From: Welwitschia mirabilis
Taxonomy: Eukaryota; Gnetophyta; Gnetopsida; Welwitschiales
Direction: 5' to 3'
DNA: 64,000 nucleotides
NCBI GenBank assembly: GCA_051453625.1
Contig: JBOZIK010000001.1
Span: 73,534,456 to 73,598,455 of the forward strand
How positions within the stretch are numbered: position 1 is the first letter of the stretch; each line of letters begins with the position of its first letter. Positions 48,801 to 60,389 of this stretch are shown one piece after another. The translations under genes were made by a program, and so were the position numbers. A model generated the notes under the pieces. The model had not been told where the DNA came from. It did not search any database and saw nothing but the letters and a program-made list of their open reading frames with translations.

Positions 48801-49220
48801 AATAAATATTTTTAATTGATGCTCGATGCTAGTAATATTTCTGTGGGAAAGGTTCTTAAATAAAAATATGAAAATGATTTTAAGATTATATCTTATCATA
48901 ACAAAACTTTATCTAAAGCTTAAATGAATTAGACTACTACTGAGAAAGAAATGATAGCAATAATCTTTGACCTTGATATGCTTAGACATTTTCTTTTAGG
49001 CTTTCATATGAATGTTTATATTGACTATGCAGTGATTAGATACCTCATGACTAAGAAAGATTCTAGTTCTAGACTTATTAAGATGATCCTCCTCATACAA
49101 GAATTTAATTTAACCATCATTAATAAAGTAAAGAAGTATAATAGTGTAGTAGATCATTTCTCACATCTTTCTTCTTCTTTTAATGATCTCATGGTTAATG
49201 ATTCTTTTTCAAATGAATAA
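48801..49220 (+). pseudogene. RNase H of A4 (mostly open)
   Basis: The plus strand has LMLDASNISVGKVLK near 48818-48860, with the first catalytic Asp. Then ISYHNKTLSKA and the long open frame 48951-49220 follow: EMIAIIFDLDMLRHFLLGFH, then YIDYAVIRYLMTKKDSSSRL and KKYNSVVDHFSHL. This is the canonical gypsy RNase H pattern E-K-E-L-A-I ... F-R-x-Y-L-x-G ... T-D-x-x-x-x-x-Y-L ... D-x-L-S-R. One of the least damaged domains of the copy. Confidence 0.88.
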
Positions 49221-50575
49221 ATTTTTATCATATCTTCTACTCATTCTTATCCTTGATATGTTAACATAGTTAATTATATTATTACTATGAAAACACCACA
49301 ACATTGGACTCATAATCAAAGAAAATCCTTTCTTCATAAAATAGGTGATTATGAATGGATAAAACCACATCTTTGTCATAGGTGAAAAGACCAAATCATG
49401 AGAAAATGTGTGTGTGAATCAGAAAAATTCAGACATCCTTAATCTTTATCATGGTGGTGTTTGTGGAGGTTATTTTAGTAAATAAAAAATAGCAATAGAA
49501 ATTCTTCACTTTGGTTTTTATTGTCCTAATCTTTTTTAGGACTCTTTTAATTTTTCTAAAAGTTGTGATGTTTCTCAAAGTTATGCTAGCCTTATTTATT
49601 CTCATAATATTTTCTTTAAATCTATCCTTACATGTAAGCCTTTTGATTATTGGGAAATTAATTTTATAGACCTTTTTAAATCACCTTTTAATACTAAGAA
49701 CTACATTTTAGTGACTATTGATTATGTTACTAAATGGATTAAAGCTATTCCTACTTTTACGAATGATGCCCAAACTATTTGTACTTTTCTTAGAACTCAT
49801 ATTTTTCAATTTTTTTGTTTTCTTAGGATTATCATTAGTGATTAATAAATTCATTTTATTAACAAACATTTTAGAAAACTTCTTTTATCCATTAAAATGG
49901 AATATAGAGTAGCTTGTGCTTATCATCTACAAACTAATGGTTAAGCTTAAAATGCAAATAGAGAAATAAAAAAAATGCTAGAAAAACTTATCTCTGTTAA
50001 TAAGAAATTTTGTGCTTTTAATATTAATGATATCCTTTGGACTTAATATATTACTTGGCATAATTCTTTTGGTTTCTCATCTTATAAACTTGTATACAAA
50101 AAAGTTTGTATTTTACATATTGATGTATGTTATAACTCTTATCGTTATTTCCATCAACTTAATCTTGCAGAACTTCATGAAAAACTTAAAAATAGATTAG
50201 TCTAACTTAATGACTTAGATAAAAAATGTAGTTGTGCTATACATCATTAACTCATTTAAAAAGCCCAAGATAATTCAAACATAACAAAAAGTTAATTCAT
50301 AAAAAGTTTAAACCTAGTTAACTTATCCTTTTATTCACTACTAGAGCATATTTTTTACATAACAAGTTGACCTTTAACTAATTAGGTCCTTATATTATAA
50401 AGAAAGTACATTGTAATGGCTTTGTTAAGATTTCCAACTTAGACACTAAGGAGATTCATAAACTTAATGAATAAAGGTTGAAAATATATGAAAACCCTTT
50501 TGATGCAATCTTGAACATGATAAAAGGAATTATTTTAAAGGTTTCTCTTGATGGGAAGGACATACATCCTACCAT
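49221..50575 (+). pseudogene. Integrase of A4 (degenerate)
   Basis: The plus strand shows the N-terminal zinc region LYHGGVCGGYFSK ... FGFYCPNLF (49435-49540). The core follows with FDYWEINFIDLFKSPFNTKN (about 49640-49700), YILVTIDYVTKWIKAIPTFT (49702-49762), IIISD near 49828-49842 and NANREIKKMLEKL (about 49950-49990). The last carries the C-terminal catalytic Glu of D-D-35-E. The first catalytic Asp appears as Asn (WEINF). The C-terminal part near 50340-50530 matches the A1 tail. Stops occur at several expected Gln/Trp positions. Confidence 0.87.
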
Positions 50576-52759
50576 TGTCTAAGTTATCTCTTAGCCTATT
50601 CCTTTGGTGAATGTTATGATGTTACTTGATCATATTTAAAACTTAACTTATGTATTTGCTTTATAAAATTTCCATAACTAAGTATTCATACTTGGGCATT
50701 TTCATAATGATAAGATTGCATTCACCCAATATTAAGACATTCACATATGTATGAACGTCACTTTAAAGGAAGATTCATTAGTTCTTATGCTTTTTTTTAA
50801 TGGTGTGAGATCTTTAGTTATTTAAGTATGTTCTTTTCTGTCTTTCATCTCACTTATTCACCTTCATCATTTTCAAGTATGTGATCATATGGGAATTATT
50901 TATGTGAATATATATATATATATAATGATTATGATCTATTATATCTATGCTAAAATACATGGTAACCATGGTGTCCTACTATACTAGGGTAATTTTTTTC
51001 AAAAGGAAACATTTGGAAGTGTTGGAGTTGTGGGAACTCCATAAGGAGGTTAGTTAGCTATGCTTAACAGGTTCTTACTTTTTGGACTATGGATGTACTC
51101 CTCTAATTATTGAAAGTAGTAATAAACCCTAAACCCCTTGAGGCTATGAGATTAATAGTATTTATGATGTTATCAAAGGCATTTCTTATTTTCTAAACTC
51201 TTAGTATTCCCACATGATCATTTTCCTTTTAAGGATTTGGGTGTGTTTTGGGATGTAAGAAAGTGAGTTCATTTTTGATTAGCTTTTGATCTTATCATTC
51301 ATTATTTGAGTACTTAATATTTAGTGTGGTTATAATCACTACCTTTTTGAGTGAACTTTATTAAGTTAATACATTTTATTATGCATCTTTAGTCAAGTAG
51401 CTTTATGATGTCTTCCAGGGACGTTTACTAAATTAGAATTTAAGGTGAGTAAGCTATCTTATTCATGTTCTTATGTCTATTTTAATTTTTTTTTCAGTTC
51501 TTTAGTTTACCAATTTAAAGTCATCTTCATACTTTTTTACCATCATCTAGGACCTTATTATTCAATAGTTCTCTTATCATTATTTATGTTATTTTTATCA
51601 ATAAGAATTTGTTTATCTTTAAAAATTTTAATTAGATAATCTTCTCTTATTATTCATGATTTTTATGAGATTCCTTTAAGTTTTTGGAGTTCTACATATT
51701 TTTAGGATTATTTTTTAGTTTGGGCATTTTTTTTTAGTTCTCTTTACTAGATTTTAACTTACTTAGTATGTTATCATCCTCCTATTTTTCATTCTTTTAT
51801 GTTTTCTTCATCTTCCTCATTTTATCATGACTCTTTATCATTCCCTATTTTCACGTTTTCTAATACATTTTGATATTATCATATTAATAACTAAGCCTAA
51901 TTTATTTGGATGACATTTTCGTTTTTACCAAATTTTTTAAAGTAGCATTGTCCACCTTAACATCCAAATAACATTGGAGGATGAAACTGAGATTTTTTTG
52001 ACAGTCATCCTAGGGCTATTGTTTGGATGATGCGACTAGACTATAGTGTGATAAAACTGCAAGTAAACTTCTTTTTCTTTATTTGTCTTCCATTATCTAT
52101 TATTTTTGTCTATTCTACTGAGATACAATAATGCCCCTAGTTCCTAAGATATTCTAGAACTGCTCCCTGTTAGATTGATATCCTAAATTGTAAGTTTTTA
52201 CTAGATTTTGTAAAATGAGGTATGTTTTTATCTTCCTCATTATTTTAATTTTTTCTCTTATTTTTGAGCCTTTCAGCATATAGTTTATACATATGTTTTT
52301 TGTGCTTTGATTTGGAACTTATGGATCTAATTTTTACCACATATTTTTTGAGATATGATGAATTGTGCATTTTATGAGGTAAAATTAGGTTTTTAACTTT
52401 AAAACTTATTTTCTTACAAATCATAAGTAAAAATGTAGTGTTCCTTTAGGAAAAATTAATCAGTATGACATGCTCTACAATTCTAGTAGATTAGATTTTC
52501 ATTTAAGCACTTTTATTTTTTACCTTATGTGAAGCCCGTCTAATTTTACGTTTTGACCTTTTTTCATGTTTTAAATTTTTCTTTGCATGATTATGTAATA
52601 CAGGACATATTGATACTCTTTAGGGGGTAAAGGTCTAGGACATATTTTATGATTTTTGCACATTAAAAATTAATTTATGTGGCCATTTTGAGTATTTACA
52701 TGATGCATTTTAGCTATCTTCATTTGATCTTACATGATATATTTCACATTTAAAACTGA
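50576..52759 (+). other. Pol-to-ORF spacer of A4
   Basis: Non-coding, aligned in reverse with A2 (13796-15347, 19335-19730) and A3 (20323-21050). It includes a TA run at 50909-50924 where A2 and A3 have homopyrimidine. Dyad remnants lie at 51960-52030 (ACATCCAAATAACATTGGAGGATGAAAC and GTCATCCTAGGGC...TTTGGATGATGCG). No supported frame. Confidence 0.65.
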
Positions 52760-53965
52760 GTAGGCCATGCAGACATAGAGCTAGAAAGGTTGAGGTAGAG
52801 GTTAAGGCTATTAAGTAGGAAGTAGATCCATTAACACCATCGATGTTTGATTACGTAGAGAAAGTCCATCCTCCATCTCGTCATGCTAGGTCTCTCATAA
52901 TTCAGATAACTGCTATTTGTGTTAAGAGATGTTCTAGGATCTTTATGACTTATTTAGAGATAGAGGTGGATTAGAGGCTTACATATCTATAGCTCTAGTG
53001 TATCTTAGATGCACAAAGAATATTATGTATTAGATACCAAGGATTTTTATGATATGATTCATATATAGAGATGACCTAATGTTCATGACTATCTCATCGG
53101 CATGATCATAGCTATTATTCAAGGTTATGAGATCATGATTCTTCTAACCCACATCTCTATAGTAACTAATCTAAGTAGTATTAGAAGTACTCTTATTCAT
53201 TCAGCTAGTGAGACATAGAAGCACCATTCTTATAGTGCAATCCTTGATATACTAGCTGATTTGGCTATAGATACTATAGATAGGTGGTGAGCTTTGGTTA
53301 CTTAGTTGTTACTTATCTATCAGATTCATAGTTATGTGATGAATGTACATGTTTATATGTTCATACTATTTAAGTAGGAAAAGCAGATGGACTTATTGAC
53401 TTTCATTTAGAGGAGGTTCAAGATCATGATAAAGGTATGAAAGCTTTAGAATCTAGGATATCCATGCCTTTTCTCAGCCATGTTCATATGCTTTAGCATA
53501 TCTGACTTGTGGGCAAGTAAAGATTTACACATATCTAGACTTTAGCTCATTACCTAGAGAATATGGACATCTAGATACTAAGAGAAGCAGAGAGATCTTA
53601 GGTATAGATACCTGTGCTTAGTACTACTTTAGAGTAGATTCAGGTTCTCATAGTAGAGACCACATAAACCATCAAATAGGTAGTGAAAGAGGCATCTATA
53701 CACTTGAGTAGAGGATCACAATGGTTGAGAAAGAGTATAGCACACTAAGGAGTAGCTAGTTGATATGCAATAACACATCTTATGGATTAAGCATGGTGTG
53801 ATGGTAAACCTCCTAGACATAGTTAGAGTGCATAAGAAGATAAGATAGTACATATTATTATGATGTCATTAGACCACTATTTCCCTATAGATCCTGAGTG
53901 TTCTCCTTCTTCTCCACTTGCACTTGAGCCTGTTGCACATTAGGAGTTCTTATGACTAGATGAGA
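52760..53965 (+). pseudogene. Extra 3' ORF of A4 (env-like position), degenerate
   Basis: The plus strand reads PCRHRARKVEVEVKAIK, stop, EVDPL, then VEKVHPPSRHARSLIIQI at 52857-52910 and, at the C-terminus, HIIMMSLDHYFPIDPE at 53850-53897 followed by SPSSPLALEPVAH. The same frame is kept in A2 (12560-13795), including stops at identical codons after KAI and after the Val-Asp that follows LEI. Role unknown; Athila-group elements carry an ORF here. No hydrophobic segment strong enough to call a membrane anchor. Confidence 0.65.
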
Positions 53966-54489
53966 GGAGTGATTTATTTATTGTGTATTATGTATTTTGA
54001 TCTTAATAGATTTTATAAAACCTATGATTGATATATAGACATGTTATTTTTTAGTATCATCATGATGTATATTTTTATTACTAGATATTATGCATATTTT
54101 TATATATCATTTTTGATACTTCATGATGAGGATTGTTTATGTATATATGATTATTTCTTTTATCTGTTGTACATTTTAGTGGGGATTATTAATCACTAGT
54201 ACATTTAATGTTTATTGTTCTAAAAATGTTTTTATAGGCTTATATTTTTCAATACCAATTTTTTAGTCTATTGTCCCCTTCATTATCCAGATGACCACTA
54301 GGATGACAGCATGACCACTTGTAGTAAATAGTTAAAATGTTTAGTTATCTAAGAATGCTATTCTGCATTTTAAGATTTTTGAAATTCTTTTTTTAAGTTA
54401 ATTTTATAATTTCTTAGTTGATTTATTATTAGATAATTTGGCTTGCAATTATGGTTGTTCACCTAGTTTTGTTAAGGAATGAGAAAGCT

Positions 54490-54501
54490 AAGTGGGGTCT
54501 A
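54490..54501 (+). promoter_or_regulatory. Polypurine tract of A4
   Basis: AAGTGGGGTCTA directly before the 3' LTR start TGTTGTAC; same position and form as in A2. Confidence 0.87.
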
Positions 54502-55743
54502 TGTTGTACTATTAAATTATATCTATTTAATAGAATATTTTAAATAGTTTTATAGGATATTAAACATGTTTATACTATGTTTTAATGATGATGGAGAGCT
54601 AAGGCAAATGTTATGAAAATATGCAATCTTCATTTCATTTGGTAACATTTAAAGCAAATTATAATACTTCTTATCTAAGGGAGTAATATTGCAATTAAAG
54701 AGGCTAATGTGACATAAGAAATACTTTACAAAAGCCCATCATCTACCTCATCATCTGGATGATAGTATAAATGACACAAATACTTAAGCTAAGTAGGATT
54801 CTTATTGGATTAATTTGGCAGCTAATGTAGAACTTATATGATGTGGTATCATCTCCTATGATGTCTAGACAACTAATAAGAAGATACTTAAAAATAATAC
54901 TTCACCAAACTTCACTTAACTTTCATCATGTGACTCATACATTCTTACATGGCTATTAGGGTTATTAGCACATCTGTTAGTATTTACTAATTTTAGAGTC
55001 TATTTTGTAATAAATACCTCCTTCAACCTCGACTGCATTTTTATCTTCTTTGGTATTGAAAATTATCATTACAGAAAATTAAAAGATGGAAGGTCCATCC
55101 ATTGTTGTTGCAAAGAAATGTCTTCTTTGGTATTGGATTGTATATCCTTCATTGAGATGCTACTTCTCTGTAACATGGATGTTGGTTCACTTTAATCAAA
55201 ACTCTATTTTTCTTTTTATATCTTTTATTATATGCATCTATCTTATGGTTTATGTTACTTCTGTTTTTGTGATATCTTCATTGGTGATATAAATCATGAG
55301 GGTAACCTTTGTTAATATTAACATTATTAGTTTAAATGTATTTCATTTCATTTCTTATATTAACTTTGCATTGTTTTTATACTCTATTCAATGTACTTGA
55401 TAGCTTAGGATGGTCTTGATTTGGTGACGACTTTTTTTGACTGATCTAGATTATACAGGGTCAATCTTCATGATAGATTAATTTAGTAATTAAATAGAAG
55501 TTACATTTAGAATAGGAATTGCATCTCATTTGCATTATTATTTTTGCACTGTAGTTTATTCTACTTTAAGGTTACATAATTATTTTATTTTAAAATTAAT
55601 TCTCTTTCTTGTCACTTGTGCCTTTAATAGAATTACAACATTTAGATTACCTCCATCTATATTAGAGTATTGTGTTATGCAATATATATGATTCACAAGT
55701 TTTATTCAAAGAAGTAACATTTGCACAAATACACACTACAACA
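54502..55743 (+). repeat. 3' LTR of A4 (1242 bp)
   Basis: TGTTG...CAACA termini. Homologous to 43210-44459 throughout, with dyads at 54740-54762 and 54858-54870. Differences from the 5' LTR are mostly transitions and small indels by eye. Confidence 0.93.
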
Positions 55744-55748
55744 TATAC
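55744..55748 (+). repeat. Target-site duplication of A4, right copy
   Basis: TATAC, identical to 43205-43209. Confidence 0.93.
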
Positions 55749-56871
55749 TTAGAGTATGGACACCTTTATAAATGATGTATAGATGAAGTTTTATTAATTT
55801 TAAAATAGATAAAACTTGAAATTAATTAATAAAATTTTTTAAAAGATCAAAGAATTGATAAAATCCTAATGAACTATCTAGAACCCATCATGCCTTTAAA
55901 TCCACTAGTGTCTTTAAGATTCTCGATAATTTTAATGTCACAATAGGATACATAACATTTATGGAAAGATTGAGTTACTTACCACTAAATCCAACGCATG
56001 ACTTCTAAATCCAAATGTTTAAATTTCATGTTAATACTAACAAGATATCTAAATGTCCTTTCATACCTATCTTTCAAAATCCAATAAATGAGAAAGTTAA
56101 AATTGTAGGATAACACTAGTAAAATCAAAAAGAAAATAACCCTTCTCTAATATTATTTGAGAAGAATAAAACTTCAATAGAATTAAGTGAGGATCTAGTT
56201 CCATTTTTCCATAGAGATGATGGAGATAGCTTGCACAAATAAAAGACATGAATAGTAATATAAATATACTATAATAAAAATGCAAATTGAGTGAGTGATA
56301 AGAAAGAAAAATTAAAGTGCTAAAATTAAGTGACCTAACACTTTAAAAACTAACTTTAATATTTATGTAAGTAAAATTTCTTCATTTAATAATATAATAT
56401 AATTATTTATAAACTTAATTTACCAAGTTAATGATGGATCATATTATGATGATATGATCTCATTCATCACATAAGTGGTGGTGAAATTTCTTTGTCACTT
56501 TTGGTCCTTCATAACTTGATCATAAGCATGATAAGTAGGATTTTATTTCCAAAAATATAAAATAATTACAAGTTATGAAACCAAAATATAAACAAAAGTA
56601 ATTCACTCAAGGTTATAAATAACTTGTCATTTTATAACTCCTAATCAAGCATTCTAAGTATGAAGTAATTTACAAAGAAATGAAAAATAACTTTTATTAA
56701 AACATAAGAACTACATTACATCAAATAAGAAGGCTTAAAATAAGAAAACATCAAGCTAGCCTTGAGGTTAGCTTACTTTTAAAAAAGCTTAGAATGACAT
56801 CATTAAAAATGCTTTACTCAAAATATTTCACTAATAAGATAGGATATGATACAATAAGGGGTGCTTAGCTC

Positions 56872-56879
56872 TTTTTATA
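56872..56879 (-). promoter_or_regulatory. Putative TATA box of B2
   Basis: The minus strand reads TATAAAAA at the site aligned with the B1 TATA box. Confidence 0.5.
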
Positions 56880-57190
56880 TGTGAGAATAGAGTTGAGGTG
56901 GTTAGGACCTTTAGCTTGTAGTGGTAGGTGGATGGTTACTATTCTTTATCTCATAACATTAGGTAGGGTGGATAAGATTTCATCCTATAGCATTAGGTGA
57001 GATCTTCATCCTGTAAGTTTAAGCAGGATGGGTGGATCCTCCATCTTGTAGTGTTTGATAGAGGTTTTCATAAACCTAACCCCATTGCTAGATTATGATA
57101 TAGTCTATCACATGTGCTTGGAGCTAGATTGCTTAATCAACTAGTGATATTACCACATTTCTTTAATGCCATATCCATATGTTTCCATTG

Positions 57191-57216
57191 CCACTGCCAC
57201 ATGCCACTGCCACATG
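57191..57216 (+). repeat. 13-bp tandem repeat in B2
   Basis: Two perfect copies of CCACTGCCACATG inside a longer C-rich patch (57184-57238) that is unusual for this AT-rich window. B1 does not show it. Confidence 0.8.
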
Positions 57217-58291
57217 TTCCCAGTGCCACCATCACATCTCTTCAAAACATAAATAAGTTTCTAAAAACATAATGGAAAAACACATAAATTTACTTGTGGT
57301 ATTAAAAAAAAAACATAATACGTATTCTTATGATAAAATAGTTAAATTAATATCTTCACTTATAATAAATTGATCTAAAATACTTAATTTAATTATTAAT
57401 CTTTACATGCTATCAAATACATACAATCCTAGGTGGAAAATCATATAAACATTTCATGAAGATAAGATAACAATAACAACCAAGATCCAACAAGTAAATT
57501 AGAAATACATTTCCTTATTCTTCTAATGCTTACCATTTTTTGTCTAATCAATATCCTTCATTATCCAATTTCCAACCTTCATTATTAAATTATTTGGAAG
57601 AAACTTTAAGAAATTCATGAAGTTTTAAATACAAATAACTCCAAGACTTAGAAAAAATATTCATCATCTAAACTAAACTACTACTCATATTCTTTCTGTT
57701 CTTAACCAATGTGAGCAATACAAGCTTTCCATAATCCTTGAACCTAATTATAGAAGTGTTAAGATTATAAAAGGGATAGAGAATAGTCACATTAAAAAGA
57801 GTAAATTCATACATCATAGAAGTGAAAAATTAATCAATTAAAATCTTAAATAGAACCAATTACATGAGGATGAAGACCACCCAAGATAAATGATGAAAAG
57901 AAAGTAGAAAAGAAACTAAAGAATAAGCTCCAACTTTCAAAAAACCTTTACTATTTCATCAACAATTTAAAAAAGTCACATTGTAAATAATTAATAAGAA
58001 GTCTTAGAGAGTTTTAATGAAGTAAAGAATAATATCCTTTTGTTAGAAGTTGTAAAGCAAGTACTCTCATATTACAAATTTTTTAAGCACCTATGTACTA
58101 TTAAGAGGAGGATGAAAGTTAAAAGTAAAGTTTTTCTAGCATAATAAATTAGTACCATAATCATGTTATTACATATACAAAGAACTTCTCTTGGATGGAC
58201 TTAAAAATACTAGGATCCAATTTCAACTTTCTAATAACTTCATGAAAACACCTTTATAAATTATTAATGATGTTATTATTAGAAGGAATAG

Positions 58292-58600
58292 TTGTTTTTT
58301 ATCTCTATATATATAGTTTCAGAGATGAAAAGCACAATCAACGATTTAGTTCTTATTATTCTAGGAAGATACTTCCTTAAAACTTCTAATTCTCTTATTT
58401 GTAAGAATGGTCTTATAAAGATTTCTTTTGGTAACATAATGGTTGAGTTAAATGGTTTTCATGCAATAAGACTACATTCTAATAATGATGAAATTGAACA
58501 TGTGAATATGCTAGAAATTGAACTCTTGATCCAATGTCACCCACCAATATTTAAAACATTTCCATCATATATTCTTATTTGGAAAATAACTCATGCATAG
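58292..58600 (+). pseudogene. Aspartic protease C-terminal half of element C (open frame)
   Basis: A 102-residue open frame containing LVLIILGRYFLKTSNSLIC and then GLIKISFGNIMVELNGF. This is the retropepsin I-I-L-G-R-P-F-L-A-T segment and the strand after it, as in Athila-group polyproteins. The active-site loop lies upstream in damaged sequence. The Pro after Gly-Arg is Tyr here. It is the best preserved coding piece of element C, but its start Met is not the natural start; it was part of a polyprotein. The tail after about residue 85 leads to the RT linker. Confidence 0.83.
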
Positions 58601-59700
58601 TTATACAAAAGAAATATTCTTTTGATCTTTAACAACTTATCCATGACCTTAAGTATGCCTTTTTAGGTAATGATTCAACTTTTTTGTGGTTATTAACTAT
58701 TTCTTATCTTTATCTTAAGAGAATAATTTATTGGATCTTTTGAAAAAAATATAAGCAACATTTTTACTAGACTTTTTCTAATATTAGATTCATAGAACCC
58801 ATTATATGTACACCATATCTATCTTGAGAATAATACCAAATCTAGTATTTAGTAATAATGTATACTTAATATGATCTTAAAAGAAGTAGTTAAAATGAAA
58901 TCATCAAAGTTCTAGATAGTGGTATAATTTATTCAGTTTCTAATAACAAGTGAGTAAGTCTAATTTAAACTGAAGTTAAGAAATACAAAATCTCTTTAGT
59001 ACATAATAAAAATAATGAACTTATCTAAACTAGGACCGCTATGTATGGAAACTATCATAAATTATACAAACATTAATGCTATCATTAGGAAATATCTTTT
59101 TCCTCTGCCATTTTTTGGCCAAATCTTTGAACAACTTATTGGCCATTTCTTTTATTATTTATTAAATGGTTATTTAGGCTATAATTAAATTGATATTTTC
59201 AGTAAAGACTAATACAAAACAACTTTCACTTACTTTTATGATACATTTTATTATAAATGTATGCTATTCAGTCTTTGTAATGCACCAATTACCTTTCAAC
59301 ATTTCATGCTTGTTATTTTATTAATCTTTAAGACTCTTGCATTGAAATCTTTATGGATGACTTTTAGTATATAGAAATTCATATATTATTGCATTTAGAT
59401 TATTAGTCTTATTCTCTTATGATGCACAAAAAGGTATCTTAACTAAGAAAAGTGCCATGTTATGATTAGCAAGGAAATTATTTTAGGACATACCATTTCT
59501 AAGATGATATTCAAGTAGATCCTATCAAAATTTATTTGGTCACTCAGATTCCTATTCCTCAAAAGGTAAAAGACATTAAATATTTTCTAGGACATGATAG
59601 ATATTATAAGAGATTCATGTAAAACTCTAGAAAAATTTCAAAACTTCTTTTTAATCTTCTTAGTTAAGATGTGACTCTTAAATGGATATAATAATGCCAA
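58601..59700 (+). pseudogene. Reverse transcriptase of element C (degenerate)
   Basis: The plus strand has EIIKVLDSGIIYSVSNNK near 58900-58952 (fingers), a palm with FHFLYLFY-type sequence near 59110-59260 and an FMDD box at 59350-59361 (IEIFMDDF). The connection follows near 59460-59640 (IILGHTIS). Stops every 10-30 codons. Clearly gypsy RT by motif order; its sequence is distant from family A. Confidence 0.83.
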
Positions 59701-60170
59701 TAAGTCTTAATGAGCTTAAAATAAAAATTTAGCACTATACCTATTATTCAACAACATAATTGGTCTCTACCTTTTAAGATTATGTATGATGCTAGTAAGC
59801 AATTACTAGTATTATTTTAGAATAAATAGTTAAAATGAAACATATTGTCATCTACTATGTTAGAAAAAATTTGAGTGATGCTCAATTCAAGTAAACTATT
59901 ATAGAAAAGAAAAACCTATAGTAGTTCTTGTCTTAACAAAATTTAGGCAATACCTTCTTGGTTCAAGATTAATTATTTACGCTATCATTTAACCTTAAGG
60001 TATATTTTTGCTAAAGATGATTCCAAATCAAGACTTACCTAATTGATCCTAATCTTATGAGAGTTCGATTTGAAAATTAAAGATAAGAAAGGATTTAATA
60101 ATATGGTTGATGATCATCTTTATTAAATTTCTCTAAATGTTTTTCTTGATTTTAATTTTATCAATGACTA
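59701..60170 (+). pseudogene. RNase H of element C (degenerate)
   Basis: The plus strand has LPFKIMYDASKQ near 59766-59801, holding the first catalytic Asp. Then come FAKDDSKSRLT and EFDLKIKDKKGFNNMVDDHL near 60007-60124. This matches the L-x-x-K-K-D-x-x-x-R-L-x-R-W ... E-F-D-L-x-I-x-D-K-K-G-x-x-N-x-V-A-D-H-L pattern. Several stops. Confidence 0.82.
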
Positions 60171-60389
60171 TTTTTCTAATGAACATATATTTTCTATTTC
60201 TAAATCTCCATGGCATGATAATATTTTCAATTTTTTAGGTTTTAAAACCATGTATTCCACTAGTCTATTCATGATAAAAGGATATTCTTGAGTCAACTTA
60301 AATATTTCTTTTAGAATGAATCTTATCTTTTCAAATATTTTCCTAACTAAATCATTAGAAGATGCATCTTGCAATATAAAATTTATTAT

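Larger units (their letters stand above)
43210..55743 (+). mobile_element. Complete Athila-like element A4 (12.5 kb), nested in gag of C
   Basis: The only element with both ends in the window: two LTRs of 1250 and 1242 bp, primer site, gag, PR, RT, RNase H, INT, spacer, extra 3' ORF, polypurine tract, and a perfect TATAC target duplication. All frames carry stops, so it is non-autonomous now. It is the reference copy for family A; A1, A2, A3 and A5 can be aligned to it in reverse. LTR divergence is visibly large, so the insertion is not recent, yet it is younger than element C, which it interrupts. Confidence 0.93.
56168..57442 (-). repeat. Solo family-B LTR (B2) inside gag of C
   Basis: It aligns, with more divergence, to the B1 LTR (30530-31200): CATGAATAGTAAT near 56247, the CAAGCATTCTAAGTATGAAG block near 56645, CAATAAGGGGTGCTTAG near 56851. 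The right end carries CTATCAAATACATACAAT near 57410, also found at family-A LTR ends. Ends are placed to give about 1.27 kb; a clean target duplication is not seen, so borders are within tens of bases. Confidence 0.68.
55744..58280 (+). pseudogene. gag of element C, second part (contains B2)
   Basis: Directly after A4 the plus strand continues SMDTFINDV, joining KYYT from the left side across the duplicated TATAC. This is the Y-T-x-x-S-M-x-D-x-x segment of gag. After the solo LTR B2, gag resumes near 57443, with NFQPSLLNYLEETLRNFMKF at 57570-57628 and LRKNIHHLNQ-like sequence, the C-terminal Gln/Leu-rich region before protease. 57755-58280 is the linker to protease. Stops throughout. Confidence 0.72.
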
